Origin: Flavobacterium sp. SUN052
Lineage (GTDB): Bacteria; Bacteroidota; Bacteroidia; Flavobacteriales; Flavobacteriaceae
Assembly (NCBI RefSeq): GCF_028867935.1
Contig: NZ_JAPQNS010000001.1
Span: 744,001 to 808,000 of the forward strand
Reading direction: 5' to 3'
Length of the DNA stretch: 64,000 bases
This document shows positions 8,146 to 17,675 of the stretch, piece after piece. Position 1 is the first letter of the stretch. Every line of letters begins with the position of its first letter. Under the pieces are notes generated by a model. That model was given only the letters and a program-made list of their open reading frames with translations. It made no database searches and was not told the origin of the DNA. Made by a program: the position numbers and the translations under genes.

Positions 8146-9633
8146 TTATACCGTTGCCAGCATTGACTCTGCTTTGGCTTCCAGTAAACTTTCACCCATG
8201 AGGTAGCAGTCGGCAGCACGGGCGGCTTCGCGGCCCTCCGAGATTGCCCACACTACCAGCGATTGACCACGACGGAGGTCACCGGCAGCAAATACATTCG
8301 GGACACTGGTTTGGTAGTTTGTGGCTTTCACGTTTCCGCGTTCGTCCAACTCGACACCCAGGTCGGCAACAAGACCCTCGCGTTGTGGGTGCAGGAAGCC
8401 AGCTGCCAGCAGTGCCAGTTCACAAGGAATTTCGCGTACCGAGCCTGGAACTTCAACCATTTGCATCCGGCCACCCTCATTTTTCCATTCCAGATTCACA
8501 ATCTGTAGGGCTTTCAGGTTGCCATTTTCATCCCCAATAAACGCTTTGGTATTGATCGACCATTCGCGCTCGCAACCTTCTTCATGCGAGGTGCTGGTAC
8601 GCAACATCATGGGCCAGTTGGGCCAGGGCGTATTTTCTGCCCGCTCTTTTGGAGGCATTGGCAGCAGTTCAATTTGTGTAATCGAAGCTGCACCGTGCCG
8701 GTTTGAGGTGCCTACGCAGTCTGAACCAGTGTCGCCACCGCCAATAACTACCACGTTTTTACCTGTAGCCAGAATCTCTCCGTTGGCATAGGGAGCTCCC
8801 CGGTGGTCAACCTGAACAGGCCGTTCGGCTACCCGCTTATTCTGCTGGCTCAGGAATTCCATAGCTGGATAGATCCCTTTCAACTCGCGACCAGTAATCG
8901 GGAGATCGCGGGGCACAGTTGAACCACCTGCCAGCAACACCAGATCGAAACTTTCCAGCAAGTCTTTAGCTTTGATGTCGACACCAACGTTCACACCCGT
9001 GCGGAAGGTGACGCCTTCTGCTTCCATAACGGCGAGCCGACGGTCGATCACTGCTTTTTCCAGTTTAAAATCGGGGATGCCGTAGCGTAACAGACCACCA
9101 ATCTGATCGGCCCGCTCAAAAAGCGTAACGGTATGTCCCGCTTTGTTCAACTGAGCCGCAGCAGCCAGTCCGGCAGGTCCCGAACCTACAACAGCCACCT
9201 GTTTGCCAGTGCGTTTCTTAGGCGGATTAGGCTTCACATACCCCTTCGCGAAGGCTACTTCAACAATTGACTTTTCAATGAATTCAATCGCAACAGGCGG
9301 CTTATTGATGCCCAACACGCACGACGACTCGCAGGGAGCCGGGCAAATGCGACCCGTAAACTCGGGGAAGTTGTTGGTGCTGCTCAGAATCTCGTACGCA
9401 TACTCCCAATTCTGCTCATACACAGCATCGTTGAATTCGGGAATAATGTTGCCGAGTGGGCAACCACTGTGGCAAAACGGCGTACCGCAATCCATACAAC
9501 GGGCAGCCTGTTTTTGCGTCGTGTCCTCGCTAAACGGCGTATCAATCTCTTTATAGTCGTGAACGCGTTCCTGAGCGGGACGCTTGGCGGGCAATTCACG
9601 TGTAAACTCTAAAAATCCAGTGGGCTTTCCCAT
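8146..9633 (-). CDS. gltD: Glutamate synthase (NADPH), small subunit
   Basis: GltD supplies electrons from NAD(P)H to the large subunit for the conversion of glutamine plus 2-oxoglutarate to two glutamates in nitrogen assimilation. The N-terminal domain carries the two iron-sulfur cysteine groups, C46/C49/C54/C58 (RCMDCGTPFCHSGCP) and C97/C101/C105 (CPAPCESSC). The FAD motif VVGSGPAGLAAAA spans about residues 148-160 and the NAD(P)H motif VVVIGGGDTGSDC follows near residue 296. A late GDLRRGQSLVVWAISEGR block is the second FAD contact. The length, 495 residues, is normal. It follows gltB by 23 bases, so the two subunits are co-transcribed. Confidence 0.97.
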   Translation of the reverse strand: MGKPTGFLEFTRELPAKRPAQERVHDYKEIDTPFSEDTTQKQAARCMDCGTPFCHSGCPLGNIIPEFNDAVYEQNWEYAYEILSSTNNFPEFTGRICPAPCESSCVLGINKPPVAIEFIEKSIVEVAFAKGYVKPNPPKKRTGKQVAVVGSGPAGLAAAAQLNKAGHTVTLFERADQIGGLLRYGIPDFKLEKAVIDRRLAVMEAEGVTFRTGVNVGVDIKAKDLLESFDLVLLAGGSTVPRDLPITGRELKGIYPAMEFLSQQNKRVAERPVQVDHRGAPYANGEILATGKNVVVIGGGDTGSDCVGTSNRHGAASITQIELLPMPPKERAENTPWPNWPMMLRTSTSHEEGCEREWSINTKAFIGDENGNLKALQIVNLEWKNEGGRMQMVEVPGSVREIPCELALLAAGFLHPQREGLVADLGVELDERGNVKATNYQTSVPNVFAAGDLRRGQSLVVWAISEGREAARAADCYLMGESLLEAKAESMLATV

Positions 9634-9656
9634 GATGTCTTAAACTATTTCGTCAA

Positions 9657-12600
9657 TTACCCCTGCACTACATCAACTACTATGTCTTGATAAACAACGC
9701 TCTTATCTCTGATTTGATCCGAGAGCGAGATGCCCCGGCTGGCTAAGGCCTGGCGGAAATCGGTTGGTAGTACTTTCACAAATTGGCCGATCTGCTTATC
9801 CCAATCTTGCATCAGCGACAGGGCAACGTTGCTGGTGGTGTACTGGAAATGCTTTTCGATGTACTCGCGGAGGATACCCTGATCTTCATCGTTCAACGAT
9901 TCTAGCACAACCATTTCAGGATTTACTTTGCTGGCGAATGTGCCATCCTGATCCAACACATAAGCTACCCCGCCCGACATACCGGCTGCGAAGTTGCGTC
10001 CCGTTTGTCCCAAAATAACAACTAGACCGCCGGTCATGTATTCAAGGCCGTGATCGCCCACACCTTCTACTACAACTTTGGCACCCGAGTTACGTACGCA
10101 GAAACGCTCACCCGCCATACCCCGAATGAAAGCCTCACCCGATGTGGCTCCGTAGAAAGACACGTTGCCAACGATGCTGTTTTCCTCAGGTTTGAACGTG
10201 GCTGTCCGGTCAGGATACACAATCAATTGCGCCCCGCACAACCCCTTGCCAAAGTAGTCGTTGGCATCACCTTCGAGTTCAAGCTTGATACCTTTGGTAG
10301 CGAAAGCTCCCAAACTCTGACCAGCCGTACCGCGCATTTTTATGTGAATCGTGCTGTCAGGTAAGCCAGGTCCACCGTATACTTTCGATATTTCGTTCGA
10401 CAGCATGGTGCCAATCGAGCGGTTCAGGTTGTTCACCGTGAATTCTCCATAGACCGATTCTCCACTGTCGAGGGCTGGTTTTGCCAGCTCGATGAGTTCG
10501 CGGTCAAGTACCGTGTCTATACCATGGTCTTGTTCTTCCTGCTTGTAAAGGGCCGTATCGAAACTGACGGGCTCCCGGTAAAGCAGGCTTGATAAGTTCA
10601 CATTTTTGTATTTCCAATGGGGCAGATCATCGCGAGTTTCGAGCATCTGCACCTGACCAACCATCTCATCAATCGAACGGAAGCCAAGTTCAGCCATGAT
10701 CTCCCGCATTTCCGTAGCCATGAACGTAAACATATTAACTACGTGCTCGGGCTTGCCAGTAAACATTGCACGGAGTTCCTTGTTCTGCGTAGCTACACCC
10801 ACCGGGCAGGTATTCAGGTGGCACTTACGCATCATAATACAGCCAGCCGCAACCAAAGCGGCTGTGGCTACGCCAAATTCTTCAGCGCCCAACAAAGCGG
10901 CAATAACGAGGTCGCGACCGGTGCGAATTTGACCATCGGCTTGTACCGTTACGCGGCCACGGAGTTTGTTCCGAACAAGCGTTTGGTGCGTTTCTGCCAG
11001 ACCCAGTTCCCAGGGCAAACCCGCGTGACGGATGCTGGACAGGGGAGAAGCGCCCGTTCCGCCGTCATGCCCGGCAATCAGAATATGATCGGCGTGGGCT
11101 TTGGCAACCCCGGCGGCAATAGTTCCTACGCCTGCTTCCGACACCAGTTTCACGCTGATCCGGGCAGCCCGGTTCGCGTTTTTGAGGTCAAAAATTAGCT
11201 GGGCAAGGTCTTCAATTGAATAAATGTCGTGGTGAGGTGGTGGCGAGATAAGACCTACTCCGGGGGTCGAATGACGCGTCCGACCAATCCAGTCGTCCAC
11301 TTTATGGCCGGGTAACTGACCGCCCTCGCCCGGCTTGGCACCCTGCGCCATTTTAATCTGCAATTCACGGGCATTGGTCAGGTAATGGCTTGTTACCCCA
11401 AACCGTCCTGATGCTACCTGCTTAATGGCCGAGTTGAGGTTGTCGCCGTTGGCCAGTGGGTTGAAACGCATTTCGTCTTCGCCCCCTTCGCCAGAATTGC
11501 TCTTGCCACCAATGCGGTTCATGGCAATGGCTAAGGTCGTATGGGCTTCCCACGAAATAGAACCAAACGACATAGCGCCTGTGGCAAACCGCTTAAAAAT
11601 CTGCTCGATTGACTCGACCTGATCAAGTGGAATGGACTGACCTTTTTTGAATTTGAGCAGACCACGCAGCGTAATTGCCTTTTTCGACTGATCGTCGATC
11701 AAGCGGCTGTATTTTTTGAAAAGATTATAATCATTGCGCTTGGTGGCTTCCTGCAACAGGTGGATGGTATCAGGGTTGAAAATATGCTTCTCCCCACGTT
11801 GTTTCCACTGGTAAATACCGCCCACTTCGAGCCGCTGCACCGACGAAACAGGCGTTTCGGGATAAGCGGCTCGGTGGCGCACCAAAATCTCTTTCGCGAT
11901 CTCATGCAGACCCATGCCCCCAATTCGCGACACCGTGCCGGTAAAGTAGCGTGAGACCACTTCGTCATTGAGGCCAAGGCACTCAAAAATCATGGCACCC
12001 TGATACGATTGCAGGGTTGAGATACCCATCTTCGAGAAGATTTTCAGTAACTCGCCGTTGACCGCCTTGATGTAGTTTTTATTCAGTTTATCGAGGTCAT
12101 AATCAACCTGCAACAAGCCTTTTTCCTTCATGTGGGCAATCGTCTCAAACGCCATGTACGGGTTCACCCCCGATGCGCCGTAGCCAATCAGCGTGGCCAC
12201 ATGGTGGGTTTCCCACACGTCCCCAGCTTCAACCAGAATACCCAGTTTACCCCGTAAACCCCGCCGAATCAGGTGGTGGTGGACAGCCGCGGTTGCCAGC
12301 AGCGACGGAATCGGTGCGTGGTCGGAGTCGATGGCGCGGTCGGAGAGGATAATGATCTCGAACCCATCTTCAATCGCATCTTCGGCATACCGGCAAATGC
12401 GTTCCAGGCCCCGCTCCAGCGACTTCCCGTTACCATCGGCGCGGAAATACGTGTTTACAGTTTTGGCCTGAAAATGGTGCCGGTCCATAAAGCGGAGCTT
12501 ATCGAACTCCTGCGTTGTCAGTACCGGCTGGTCAAGTTCAACCTGTTTGCAATGTTCAGGCGTTTCGGTAAGCAGGTTGTATGTAGCGCCTACAAACGAA

Positions 12601-14267
12601 ATCAGCGACATAATGGACCGTTCCCGAATCGAGTCGATCGGAGGATTCGTCACCTGAGCAAACAACTGCTTGAAATAGTGGCTCAGGTGTTGACTTTGCT
12701 CGGAGAGAACGGCCAGCGGCACGTCGGTACCCATTGAACCGAGGGCTTCTTTACCCGTCTCGACCATCGGAGCCAGAATCATGCGAAGGTCTTCAGACGT
12801 GAAGCCAAACGCTTTCTGGCGGGCCAGCAACTCGTTTTCACCGTAGTTCCGGTATGTCCGGGCGGGTGCTTCGAGTTGCGAGATATGAATCTTATATTCG
12901 TCGAGCCACTGCTGGTATGGTTGAGCCGAGCAGATGTCGTTTTTGAGTTCTTCGTCAGCAATAATACGACCCTGCTCCATGTCCACCACGAACATTTTGC
13001 CTGGCTGCAAACGACCTTTCTTCACGATTTTGGCTGGATCAATGTCAATGACACCGGCCTCGGAAGCCATAATAACAATATCGTCGTCGGTCACCCAGAA
13101 GCGGGAAGGGCGAAGGCCATTCCGGTCGAGGGTTGCACCCACAATGCGGCCATCGGTGAACGAAATCGATGCTGGACCGTCCCAGGGCTCCATCAAACCC
13201 GCATGGTATTCGTAGAAAGCCCGCCGGTTGGCATCCATCTGCGTGTTGCCGTCCCAGGCTTCGGGAATCAGCATCATCATCACGTGCGGCAACGACCGGC
13301 CACTCATCACGAGTAATTCAATGGCATTATCAAGGTTGGCTGAATCCGACTGTTTATGGTCGCAGATTGGCAGCAACATTGCCATTTCTGTCTCCGTAAA
13401 CTTCGACGATTGTAGCAGAGCCTCAGCGGCTTTCATCCAGTTGACGTTACCTTTAACCGTGTTGATTTCGCCATTGTGGGCGATATAACGGAAGGGCTGG
13501 GCCAGTTTCCAGGATGGGAACGTGTTGGTTGAGAAGCGGGAATGCACCACGCCAAGGGCCGACACAACTTCTTCGCGAGCCAGATCAGGGAAATATTCAC
13601 CCAGCTGACCAGTTGTTAACTGACCTTTGTAGGTGATGGTACGGCATGACAACGAAGCAAAGTAAAAGCCATTGTTAATGTCTTTTACGGTTTCGTTGAT
13701 AATCCGCGAACTGTAGTTTCTTAATACGTAAAGTTTTCGTTCAAAATCGTCTGAATTCGTAACTGAGTCGGGTCGTTTGATAAATACCTGCTCCATTTGA
13801 GGTTCTTCCAAACGGGAGCCGTTGCCAAGATCGCTGTTGTTAGTTGGTACTACCCGATAACCGAGCAGTTCCATACCGAGCAGGTTGATTTTGCGATTCA
13901 GAATGGCCCGACACTCCTCCCGAAGTCGAGCTTCGCGGGGGAAATTGACCATCCCAACGCCGTATTCGTCGGCTGCTGGTAATTGGATGGATTGAAGGCG
14001 ACATTCATCCACAAAAAATTCGTGGGGAATCTGGAGCAACAGACCAGCTCCATCGCCCGTGTTGGTTTCGCAGCCACAGGCACCCCGGTGTTCCATCCGG
14101 TGTAGCATGGTCAGCGAATCGGCAACAATCTGGTGCGACTTGCGGCCTTTAATATCAGCTACAAAGCCAATACCACAGTTGTCGTGTTCATACTCGGGGC
14201 GGTAAAGGCCCGTCTCCTGAGTAAACCCGGTTTGTGCGGGTTGGTCGCTTTGGTCAGACATAGACAT
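9657..14267 (-). CDS. gltB: Glutamate synthase, large subunit
   Basis: GltB carries the glutaminase and synthase sites of glutamate synthase. A 30-residue propeptide precedes C31 in HDNCGIGFVAD; in this Ntn-type amidotransferase family that cysteine becomes the N-terminal nucleophile after processing. The order is class II amidotransferase (about 31-430), central domain, FMN-binding synthase barrel with the 3Fe-4S cluster cysteines C1143, C1149 and C1154 (CIMMRKCHLNTCPVGVA), and the C-terminal beta-helix GXGXG domain (about 1290-1500). The length of 1536 residues is standard. The start is MSMSDQ; the ATG two codons later is an equally good alternative. It is the first gene of a gltB-gltD unit. 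Confidence 0.97.
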   Translation of the reverse strand: MSMSDQSDQPAQTGFTQETGLYRPEYEHDNCGIGFVADIKGRKSHQIVADSLTMLHRMEHRGACGCETNTGDGAGLLLQIPHEFFVDECRLQSIQLPAADEYGVGMVNFPREARLREECRAILNRKINLLGMELLGYRVVPTNNSDLGNGSRLEEPQMEQVFIKRPDSVTNSDDFERKLYVLRNYSSRIINETVKDINNGFYFASLSCRTITYKGQLTTGQLGEYFPDLAREEVVSALGVVHSRFSTNTFPSWKLAQPFRYIAHNGEINTVKGNVNWMKAAEALLQSSKFTETEMAMLLPICDHKQSDSANLDNAIELLVMSGRSLPHVMMMLIPEAWDGNTQMDANRRAFYEYHAGLMEPWDGPASISFTDGRIVGATLDRNGLRPSRFWVTDDDIVIMASEAGVIDIDPAKIVKKGRLQPGKMFVVDMEQGRIIADEELKNDICSAQPYQQWLDEYKIHISQLEAPARTYRNYGENELLARQKAFGFTSEDLRMILAPMVETGKEALGSMGTDVPLAVLSEQSQHLSHYFKQLFAQVTNPPIDSIRERSIMSLISFVGATYNLLTETPEHCKQVELDQPVLTTQEFDKLRFMDRHHFQAKTVNTYFRADGNGKSLERGLERICRYAEDAIEDGFEIIILSDRAIDSDHAPIPSLLATAAVHHHLIRRGLRGKLGILVEAGDVWETHHVATLIGYGASGVNPYMAFETIAHMKEKGLLQVDYDLDKLNKNYIKAVNGELLKIFSKMGISTLQSYQGAMIFECLGLNDEVVSRYFTGTVSRIGGMGLHEIAKEILVRHRAAYPETPVSSVQRLEVGGIYQWKQRGEKHIFNPDTIHLLQEATKRNDYNLFKKYSRLIDDQSKKAITLRGLLKFKKGQSIPLDQVESIEQIFKRFATGAMSFGSISWEAHTTLAIAMNRIGGKSNSGEGGEDEMRFNPLANGDNLNSAIKQVASGRFGVTSHYLTNARELQIKMAQGAKPGEGGQLPGHKVDDWIGRTRHSTPGVGLISPPPHHDIYSIEDLAQLIFDLKNANRAARISVKLVSEAGVGTIAAGVAKAHADHILIAGHDGGTGASPLSSIRHAGLPWELGLAETHQTLVRNKLRGRVTVQADGQIRTGRDLVIAALLGAEEFGVATAALVAAGCIMMRKCHLNTCPVGVATQNKELRAMFTGKPEHVVNMFTFMATEMREIMAELGFRSIDEMVGQVQMLETRDDLPHWKYKNVNLSSLLYREPVSFDTALYKQEEQDHGIDTVLDRELIELAKPALDSGESVYGEFTVNNLNRSIGTMLSNEISKVYGGPGLPDSTIHIKMRGTAGQSLGAFATKGIKLELEGDANDYFGKGLCGAQLIVYPDRTATFKPEENSIVGNVSFYGATSGEAFIRGMAGERFCVRNSGAKVVVEGVGDHGLEYMTGGLVVILGQTGRNFAAGMSGGVAYVLDQDGTFASKVNPEMVVLESLNDEDQGILREYIEKHFQYTTSNVALSLMQDWDKQIGQFVKVLPTDFRQALASRGISLSDQIRDKSVVYQDIVVDVVQG

Positions 14268-14685
14268 AACGGATAATTGTCAGGCCCTCGCTTCGGTGGG
14301 GTTGTACTAAGCGACCACCGTCGCTACGACGATTATATAATTGAAAAATCGGTAAAACAACTGGAACTCCGACTATAAATAGAAAGATGGCTGGGTGTCG
14401 GATATGCGGGCGTTTGTGATAAAGCCTTGCAATATAGTACGCATTTTATTTGGAATAAAGCGGGTTTAACCAAATTTCATTCTCAAAATCCACTTTTGTC
14501 AAATTGATTATAAATGTTCTTTGATATTGACTATTTTTCAATAAAAAAGGCGTTCAAACATGAATGTACCTAATATGCTTTCAGGCGAAAAAGGCCTGAA
14601 AATTGGCGATATTGGCAATAAAAAAGCCGATTTTGTAAATTTATGAAAATAACTATTGAAGTAGTTGACAGAAATGAACTATAAA
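14268..14685. other. 418-bp AT-rich intergenic region upstream of gltB
   Basis: No open frame of note and no RNA gene was recognised. The region lies between the gltB start and the eutC stop, so it should contain the gltB promoter. A short perfect hairpin (TTTCAGGC at 14579-14586 with GCCTGAAA at 14594-14601) sits about 310 bases upstream of gltB. It has no T-run, so it may mark the end of the eutC transcript or nothing at all. I could not identify a convincing -7/-33 pair. Confidence 0.4.
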
Positions 14686-15435
14686 CTAGCCTCTTGGCAG
14701 TTCCAGGTCCATTTCGTCCTTTATCTGGAACCCAGATAAACGCTTACTAGTAAATTCACGTAGTAAATAGACGATTTTTTGAACTGCGCCTTCGGCGGAT
14801 AGCCCTTCGGGCCGGATGTTAGAGATACAATTCCGCGATTCATCTGTCAAGCCAGGTTGCGGGGCAAACGTCAAATAAGCCCCCAAACTGTCCGGCGAAG
14901 ATAATCCTGGCCGCTCGCCAATAAGCATCACCACCATTTCAGCTTCCAGAGCATACGCTACTTCATCGGCAATGGCAACCCGCCCCTGTTGCACAACAGC
15001 CAGTGGGGCCAGTGACCAGCCAAGCCGATCAGCTTCCTGAGCCAGGCCGGATACGACGGCTGGAGCATGCGCGTTCACCGCCGTTGCCGAGAGTCCGTCG
15101 GCCAGCACAATGGATAGGGTAGGGGCTGGAGTTGGTTTAGGCTGATCAGCTAGTTGCTGTCTTGAGTCGTCATTGAGTCGTCGGCCCAGATCGGGTCGTT
15201 GGAGATACATGCGCCGGTCGACAGCCTGGCTATGCAGAACCAGTGGATTGGGGAATACTGCGTTGAGTTGAGGGAGAAGCGTGGGTAAATCTAATGTCGC
15301 AAAAACAGCATCGCGAGCGCGGGCATGATCAAGTTGAAAAGCCAGCAGAGCGCGGGTGGTCAAACTGTGACCCGTGCGGCCCTGCGCAATGCGGGCGGGT
15401 GTGTGCGAACGGAGAAATTCCCAGGGATCGTTCAT
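14686..15435 (-). CDS. eutC: Ethanolamine ammonia-lyase small subunit, without adjacent EutB
   Basis: EutC together with EutB forms the adenosylcobalamin-dependent ethanolamine ammonia-lyase, which splits ethanolamine into acetaldehyde and ammonia. Family landmarks visible here are RIAQGRTGHSLTT near residue 16, the DHARARDAVF block, the ADGLSATAV block near residue 132 and the strongly conserved VVMLIGERPGLSSPDSLGAY block near residues 188-207. The length of 249 residues is normal. The unusual point is the context: no large subunit gene, no ethanolamine permease and no microcompartment gene lies next to it; it overlaps a GNAT acetyltransferase gene by four bases (ATGA) instead. The partner must lie elsewhere, or the gene is a remnant that still has an intact frame. 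Confidence 0.9.
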   Translation of the reverse strand: MNDPWEFLRSHTPARIAQGRTGHSLTTRALLAFQLDHARARDAVFATLDLPTLLPQLNAVFPNPLVLHSQAVDRRMYLQRPDLGRRLNDDSRQQLADQPKPTPAPTLSIVLADGLSATAVNAHAPAVVSGLAQEADRLGWSLAPLAVVQQGRVAIADEVAYALEAEMVVMLIGERPGLSSPDSLGAYLTFAPQPGLTDESRNCISNIRPEGLSAEGAVQKIVYLLREFTSKRLSGFQIKDEMDLELPRG

Positions 15436-15980
15436 TGATGATTAGCTACCTCTTTACAAAGAATGACCATGCCCCGCAGTTCTTCTTTCATCTGGGGAAA
15501 CGTTAGCCTATGAGTTCCGTGAACTTGAAAGCCCATTCGCTTATAAAAACCCAAAGCTGCACTGCTGTCCATCGATTTGAGCCAGAGCGTTTGTTTGCCC
15601 TGCTCGCGAGTTATTGTTTCCACAAATTGCATGGCTGCCTGACCTACTCCGTGGCCAGTAGCAGCTTTAACCAGGTAAATGCGCTCCAGCTCAAGGCTGT
15701 TCCGTTCGGACTGAGCAGGCAGCGTACTGTTGGGTACTGCTTTATGGATGTTCATTTTGAGAAAGCCCACAGCTTCGTTGTGAAGCCGTACGGTGAAATA
15801 GCGGGCGTTCGAATCGGCCAACTCAGCTGCTAACTGAGCGGGAGCAAAAGAGTGTTGCATGTACCACTCACCCCGGTCGTACCAATAGTCAAGATAATGG
15901 TCGCGGTAGGCGCGGAGTGCTATCTCCGAAAGGGCAGGAGCATCGGAAACATGTAATTCTGTAAAGGTTACTGGGGGCAT
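15432..15980 (-). CDS. GNAT family N-acetyltransferase, 182 aa
   Basis: The sequence follows the GNAT acetyltransferase pattern: an N-terminal LHVSDAPALSEIALRAYRDHY helix, the strand pair YFTVRLHNEAVGFLKMNIH, the acetyl-CoA loop LERIYLVKAATGHGVGQAAMQ (about residues 107-127, containing the Q/RxxGxG/A core as ATGHGVGQA) and the late ALGFYKRMGFQVHGTH block. The substrate is unknown. The gene overlaps eutC by four bases (ATGA), pointing to translational coupling, and begins 18 bases after the PIN toxin gene stop, so the four genes may share one transcript. Cytoplasmic enzyme. Confidence 0.85.
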   Translation of the reverse strand: MPPVTFTELHVSDAPALSEIALRAYRDHYLDYWYDRGEWYMQHSFAPAQLAAELADSNARYFTVRLHNEAVGFLKMNIHKAVPNSTLPAQSERNSLELERIYLVKAATGHGVGQAAMQFVETITREQGKQTLWLKSMDSSAALGFYKRMGFQVHGTHRLTFPQMKEELRGMVILCKEVANHQ

Positions 15981-15998
15981 GCGAAAGCAGGTGCTTTA

Positions 15999-16382
15999 TT
16001 ATTGGTTATGCGGTATTGAATCCAAGGCAATCACCTCTACGCCTTCAATATCTAGAAAGTCGGCCGTATTGTTAGTCAGCACCGGGAGTTTATAAACCAG
16101 GGCTGTGGCTGCAATAATAGAATCACCAAGCGACCGTTTCCGCTGTTGCCGCAGGCGAATGGCTTCGGTGATGATCTCGGACGTAATAGGAAGTGTCGTG
16201 ATGACATCGAAAAAATGGTTGAACGTATCAATTTCATTCTTGGCCAGCCTGTGAAAGCCAACGACCTCCACTTTAGTAATAGCTGATGCATGAAGTTGGT
16301 CAAGATGTTCAGCCAAATAATTACTTAAATAACTGTAAGCAGGTTGTATCGAGTAGATGATAACATTGCTATCTAAAATCAT
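15999..16382 (-). CDS. PIN-domain toxin, VapC-like ribonuclease
   Basis: The 127-residue protein is a full-length PIN domain. The four acidic residues expected for the metal-dependent RNase site are present: D4 (MILDSN), E39 (TKVEV), D87 (LGDSIIAA) and D108 (NTADF). The order antitoxin then toxin, with a four-base ATGA overlap, is that of type II toxin-antitoxin modules. In the VapBC family the toxin cuts RNA, commonly tRNA, when the antitoxin is degraded. Target RNA cannot be inferred. Confidence 0.85.
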   Translation of the reverse strand: MILDSNVIIYSIQPAYSYLSNYLAEHLDQLHASAITKVEVVGFHRLAKNEIDTFNHFFDVITTLPITSEIITEAIRLRQQRKRSLGDSIIAATALVYKLPVLTNNTADFLDIEGVEVIALDSIPHNQ

Positions 16383-16618
16383 TCTTCCCGGCCAGCTAAA
16401 GGTCTATCCTGACGGGTTTCACGCTGCCATTCTGATGGATCACCATATTTTTCGGCTGTTCTGAGCTGAGCCAACTCTCTGGCTATTGCTAAAAAACTTT
16501 GTTTGCGTTCATCCATTTTCTGAGGTGACATGACAACCCGACCATTCAGTTTGGGAAGCAAGGCTAACAAAAGCTGCTTATCCTCTGGCGTATCAATTTC
16601 AATAGTTAATACTTCCAT
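16379..16618 (-). CDS. Putative antitoxin of the PIN toxin, 79 aa
   Basis: The ATG at 16618 (MEVLTIEIDTPEDKQLLLALL) is preferred; a TTG at 16636 would add six residues. The N-terminal 40 residues look like a beta-alpha fold and the C-terminal half is a charged helical tail (FLAIARELAQLRTAEKY...WQRETRQD) of the kind that wraps around a PIN toxin. No named DNA-binding fold was recognised. The stop overlaps the toxin start by four bases, which is the main evidence for its role. The promoter would be in the 250 bases shared with the divergent lipoprotein gene, where it could autoregulate the pair. Confidence 0.65.
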   Translation of the reverse strand: MEVLTIEIDTPEDKQLLLALLPKLNGRVVMSPQKMDERKQSFLAIARELAQLRTAEKYGDPSEWQRETRQDRPLAGREE

Positions 16619-16775
16619 CGCATTAGTTTTTGGCAAGATAACAAAAACGTGACTCAGTTTGTCTCATCTGACCGCTTCAGGCTGCTCAACCCAATTCATA
16701 CCGCCGAAACGTCGCTTCAAACCATAGTTCTGTCGGTTGAAACAGTCGCTGTTTCATTACGCCTGGGCGGCTCCC

Positions 16776-16783
16776 CAACTTTG
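16776..16783 (+). promoter_or_regulatory. Possible Bacteroidota -7 element
   Basis: CAACTTTG matches the phylum-type -7 consensus TAnnTTTG in seven of eight positions and lies about 87 bases upstream of the lipoprotein start at 16870. The -33 box is not convincing, so this is a weak call. Confidence 0.3.
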
Positions 16784-16869
16784 TAGCACCAGAACGGGAA
16801 AACAAACAATTTTCCGACAAAACATCCTCTTTTCCGGTACGCCGGACCGATCCAAAACAACAAATTACA

Positions 16870-17310
16870 ATGAAAACAACATTCCGCTTCCGCTTCGTAT
16901 GGTTCGCTCTTTTGCTGAGCGCTACGCTATTCGCTGCCTGTAAAAAGAACGCTGTTGAACCAGCCACACCCGCTGATGCCGCCACCCAGGCCGCCGGAAA
17001 GTACACGTATTCTGAACTGTCGTATGATGGTAAAACACTGCCCGCCGACAAGACCGATTTGAAAGGTACAATTTCAGTTACCCGCCAAACAGCTTCGACC
17101 GTATCGATTAGCCTGGACATCCGTCAGAAGTCGACGAACGACGAGTTCATGGTATTGTCGGCCAGCGATATTGAGGTGAAAGATGCTGGTAATGGAAACT
17201 TAACGTTCCACTACGATGGCGAACAGATTGGTAGCCAGAAAGGCAATAAATTGACAATCAATGGCGAAGACAGTAGCAGCGTCCGGTTTACCATCAGCGC
17301 GACAAAGTAA
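16870..17310 (+). CDS. Small lipoprotein of unknown function, 146 aa
   Basis: The protein starts with a signal peptide ending in a lipobox (LFAAC, cysteine at residue 24), so it should be lipid-anchored in the envelope. The following linker is rich in alanine, proline and threonine. The rest is about 100 residues of alternating strands (KYTYSELSYDG, TISVTRQTASTVSISLDI, NLTFHYDGEQIG, KLTINGEDSSSVRFTIS), which looks like a small lipocalin-like or META-like beta barrel. I do not recognise a named family. It is followed 37 bases later by another small lipoprotein gene on the same strand. Confidence 0.7.
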   Translation: MKTTFRFRFVWFALLLSATLFAACKKNAVEPATPADAATQAAGKYTYSELSYDGKTLPADKTDLKGTISVTRQTASTVSISLDIRQKSTNDEFMVLSASDIEVKDAGNGNLTFHYDGEQIGSQKGNKLTINGEDSSSVRFTISATK

Positions 17311-17347
17311 TCATTCCAGTTCCCTTCCTCTAAACAACCACTACACA

Positions 17348-17656
17348 ATGAAATCGCTCAAGAAATTTACCATGCTGGCTCTGGCAGCGCTCACTTTAAC
17401 TAGCTCTCTATCATCTTGCGCCACTGTTTTTGGGGGCCGTGTTACGGCCGAGCAAAAACAAAAACCTCAGGCTGGCGAACCCACCCGGCAGGTTCGGGTT
17501 GGGGCGCTCATCGCCGACATCCTGTTGTTTCCGCTAGTGAGTATCCCGGTTGATTTTGCAACGGGGGCTATTTATAAACCCAAACAGGGCGTTGCGCAGA
17601 AAGCTCCGGCCGCCCAAAAAATGACCGCCGAGAACAAAGCGAAAAAGTCAAAATAG
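17348..17656 (+). CDS. Small lipoprotein, 102 aa
   Basis: The start at ATG 17348 gives a clean lipoprotein signal (MKSLKKFTMLALAALTLTSSLSSC with the cysteine at 24); a longer open frame from 17261 lies inside the previous gene and is rejected. After the cysteine come ATVFGGRVT and a second hydrophobic segment, ADILLFPLVSIPVDFATGAIY, then a lysine- and alanine-rich tail. The pattern CATVFGG...hydrophobic segment recalls small YceK/Rz1-like envelope lipoproteins, but this is a loose likeness. It probably forms an operon with the lipoprotein upstream and ends at a strong hairpin. Confidence 0.65.
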   Translation: MKSLKKFTMLALAALTLTSSLSSCATVFGGRVTAEQKQKPQAGEPTRQVRVGALIADILLFPLVSIPVDFATGAIYKPKQGVAQKAPAAQKMTAENKAKKSK

Positions 17657-17675
17657 GTAAGTTAGGGTAGGAGTG

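Noticed and set aside
10617..11198. 193-residue plus-strand frame inside gltB
   Set aside because: Antisense to the FMN and 3Fe-4S region of gltB, which is unambiguous.
13505..13520. TTTCCAGGATGGGAAC in gltB as another activator site
   Set aside because: The half sites are one base too close together (six instead of seven bases between TTCC and GGAA) and it lies within coding sequence.
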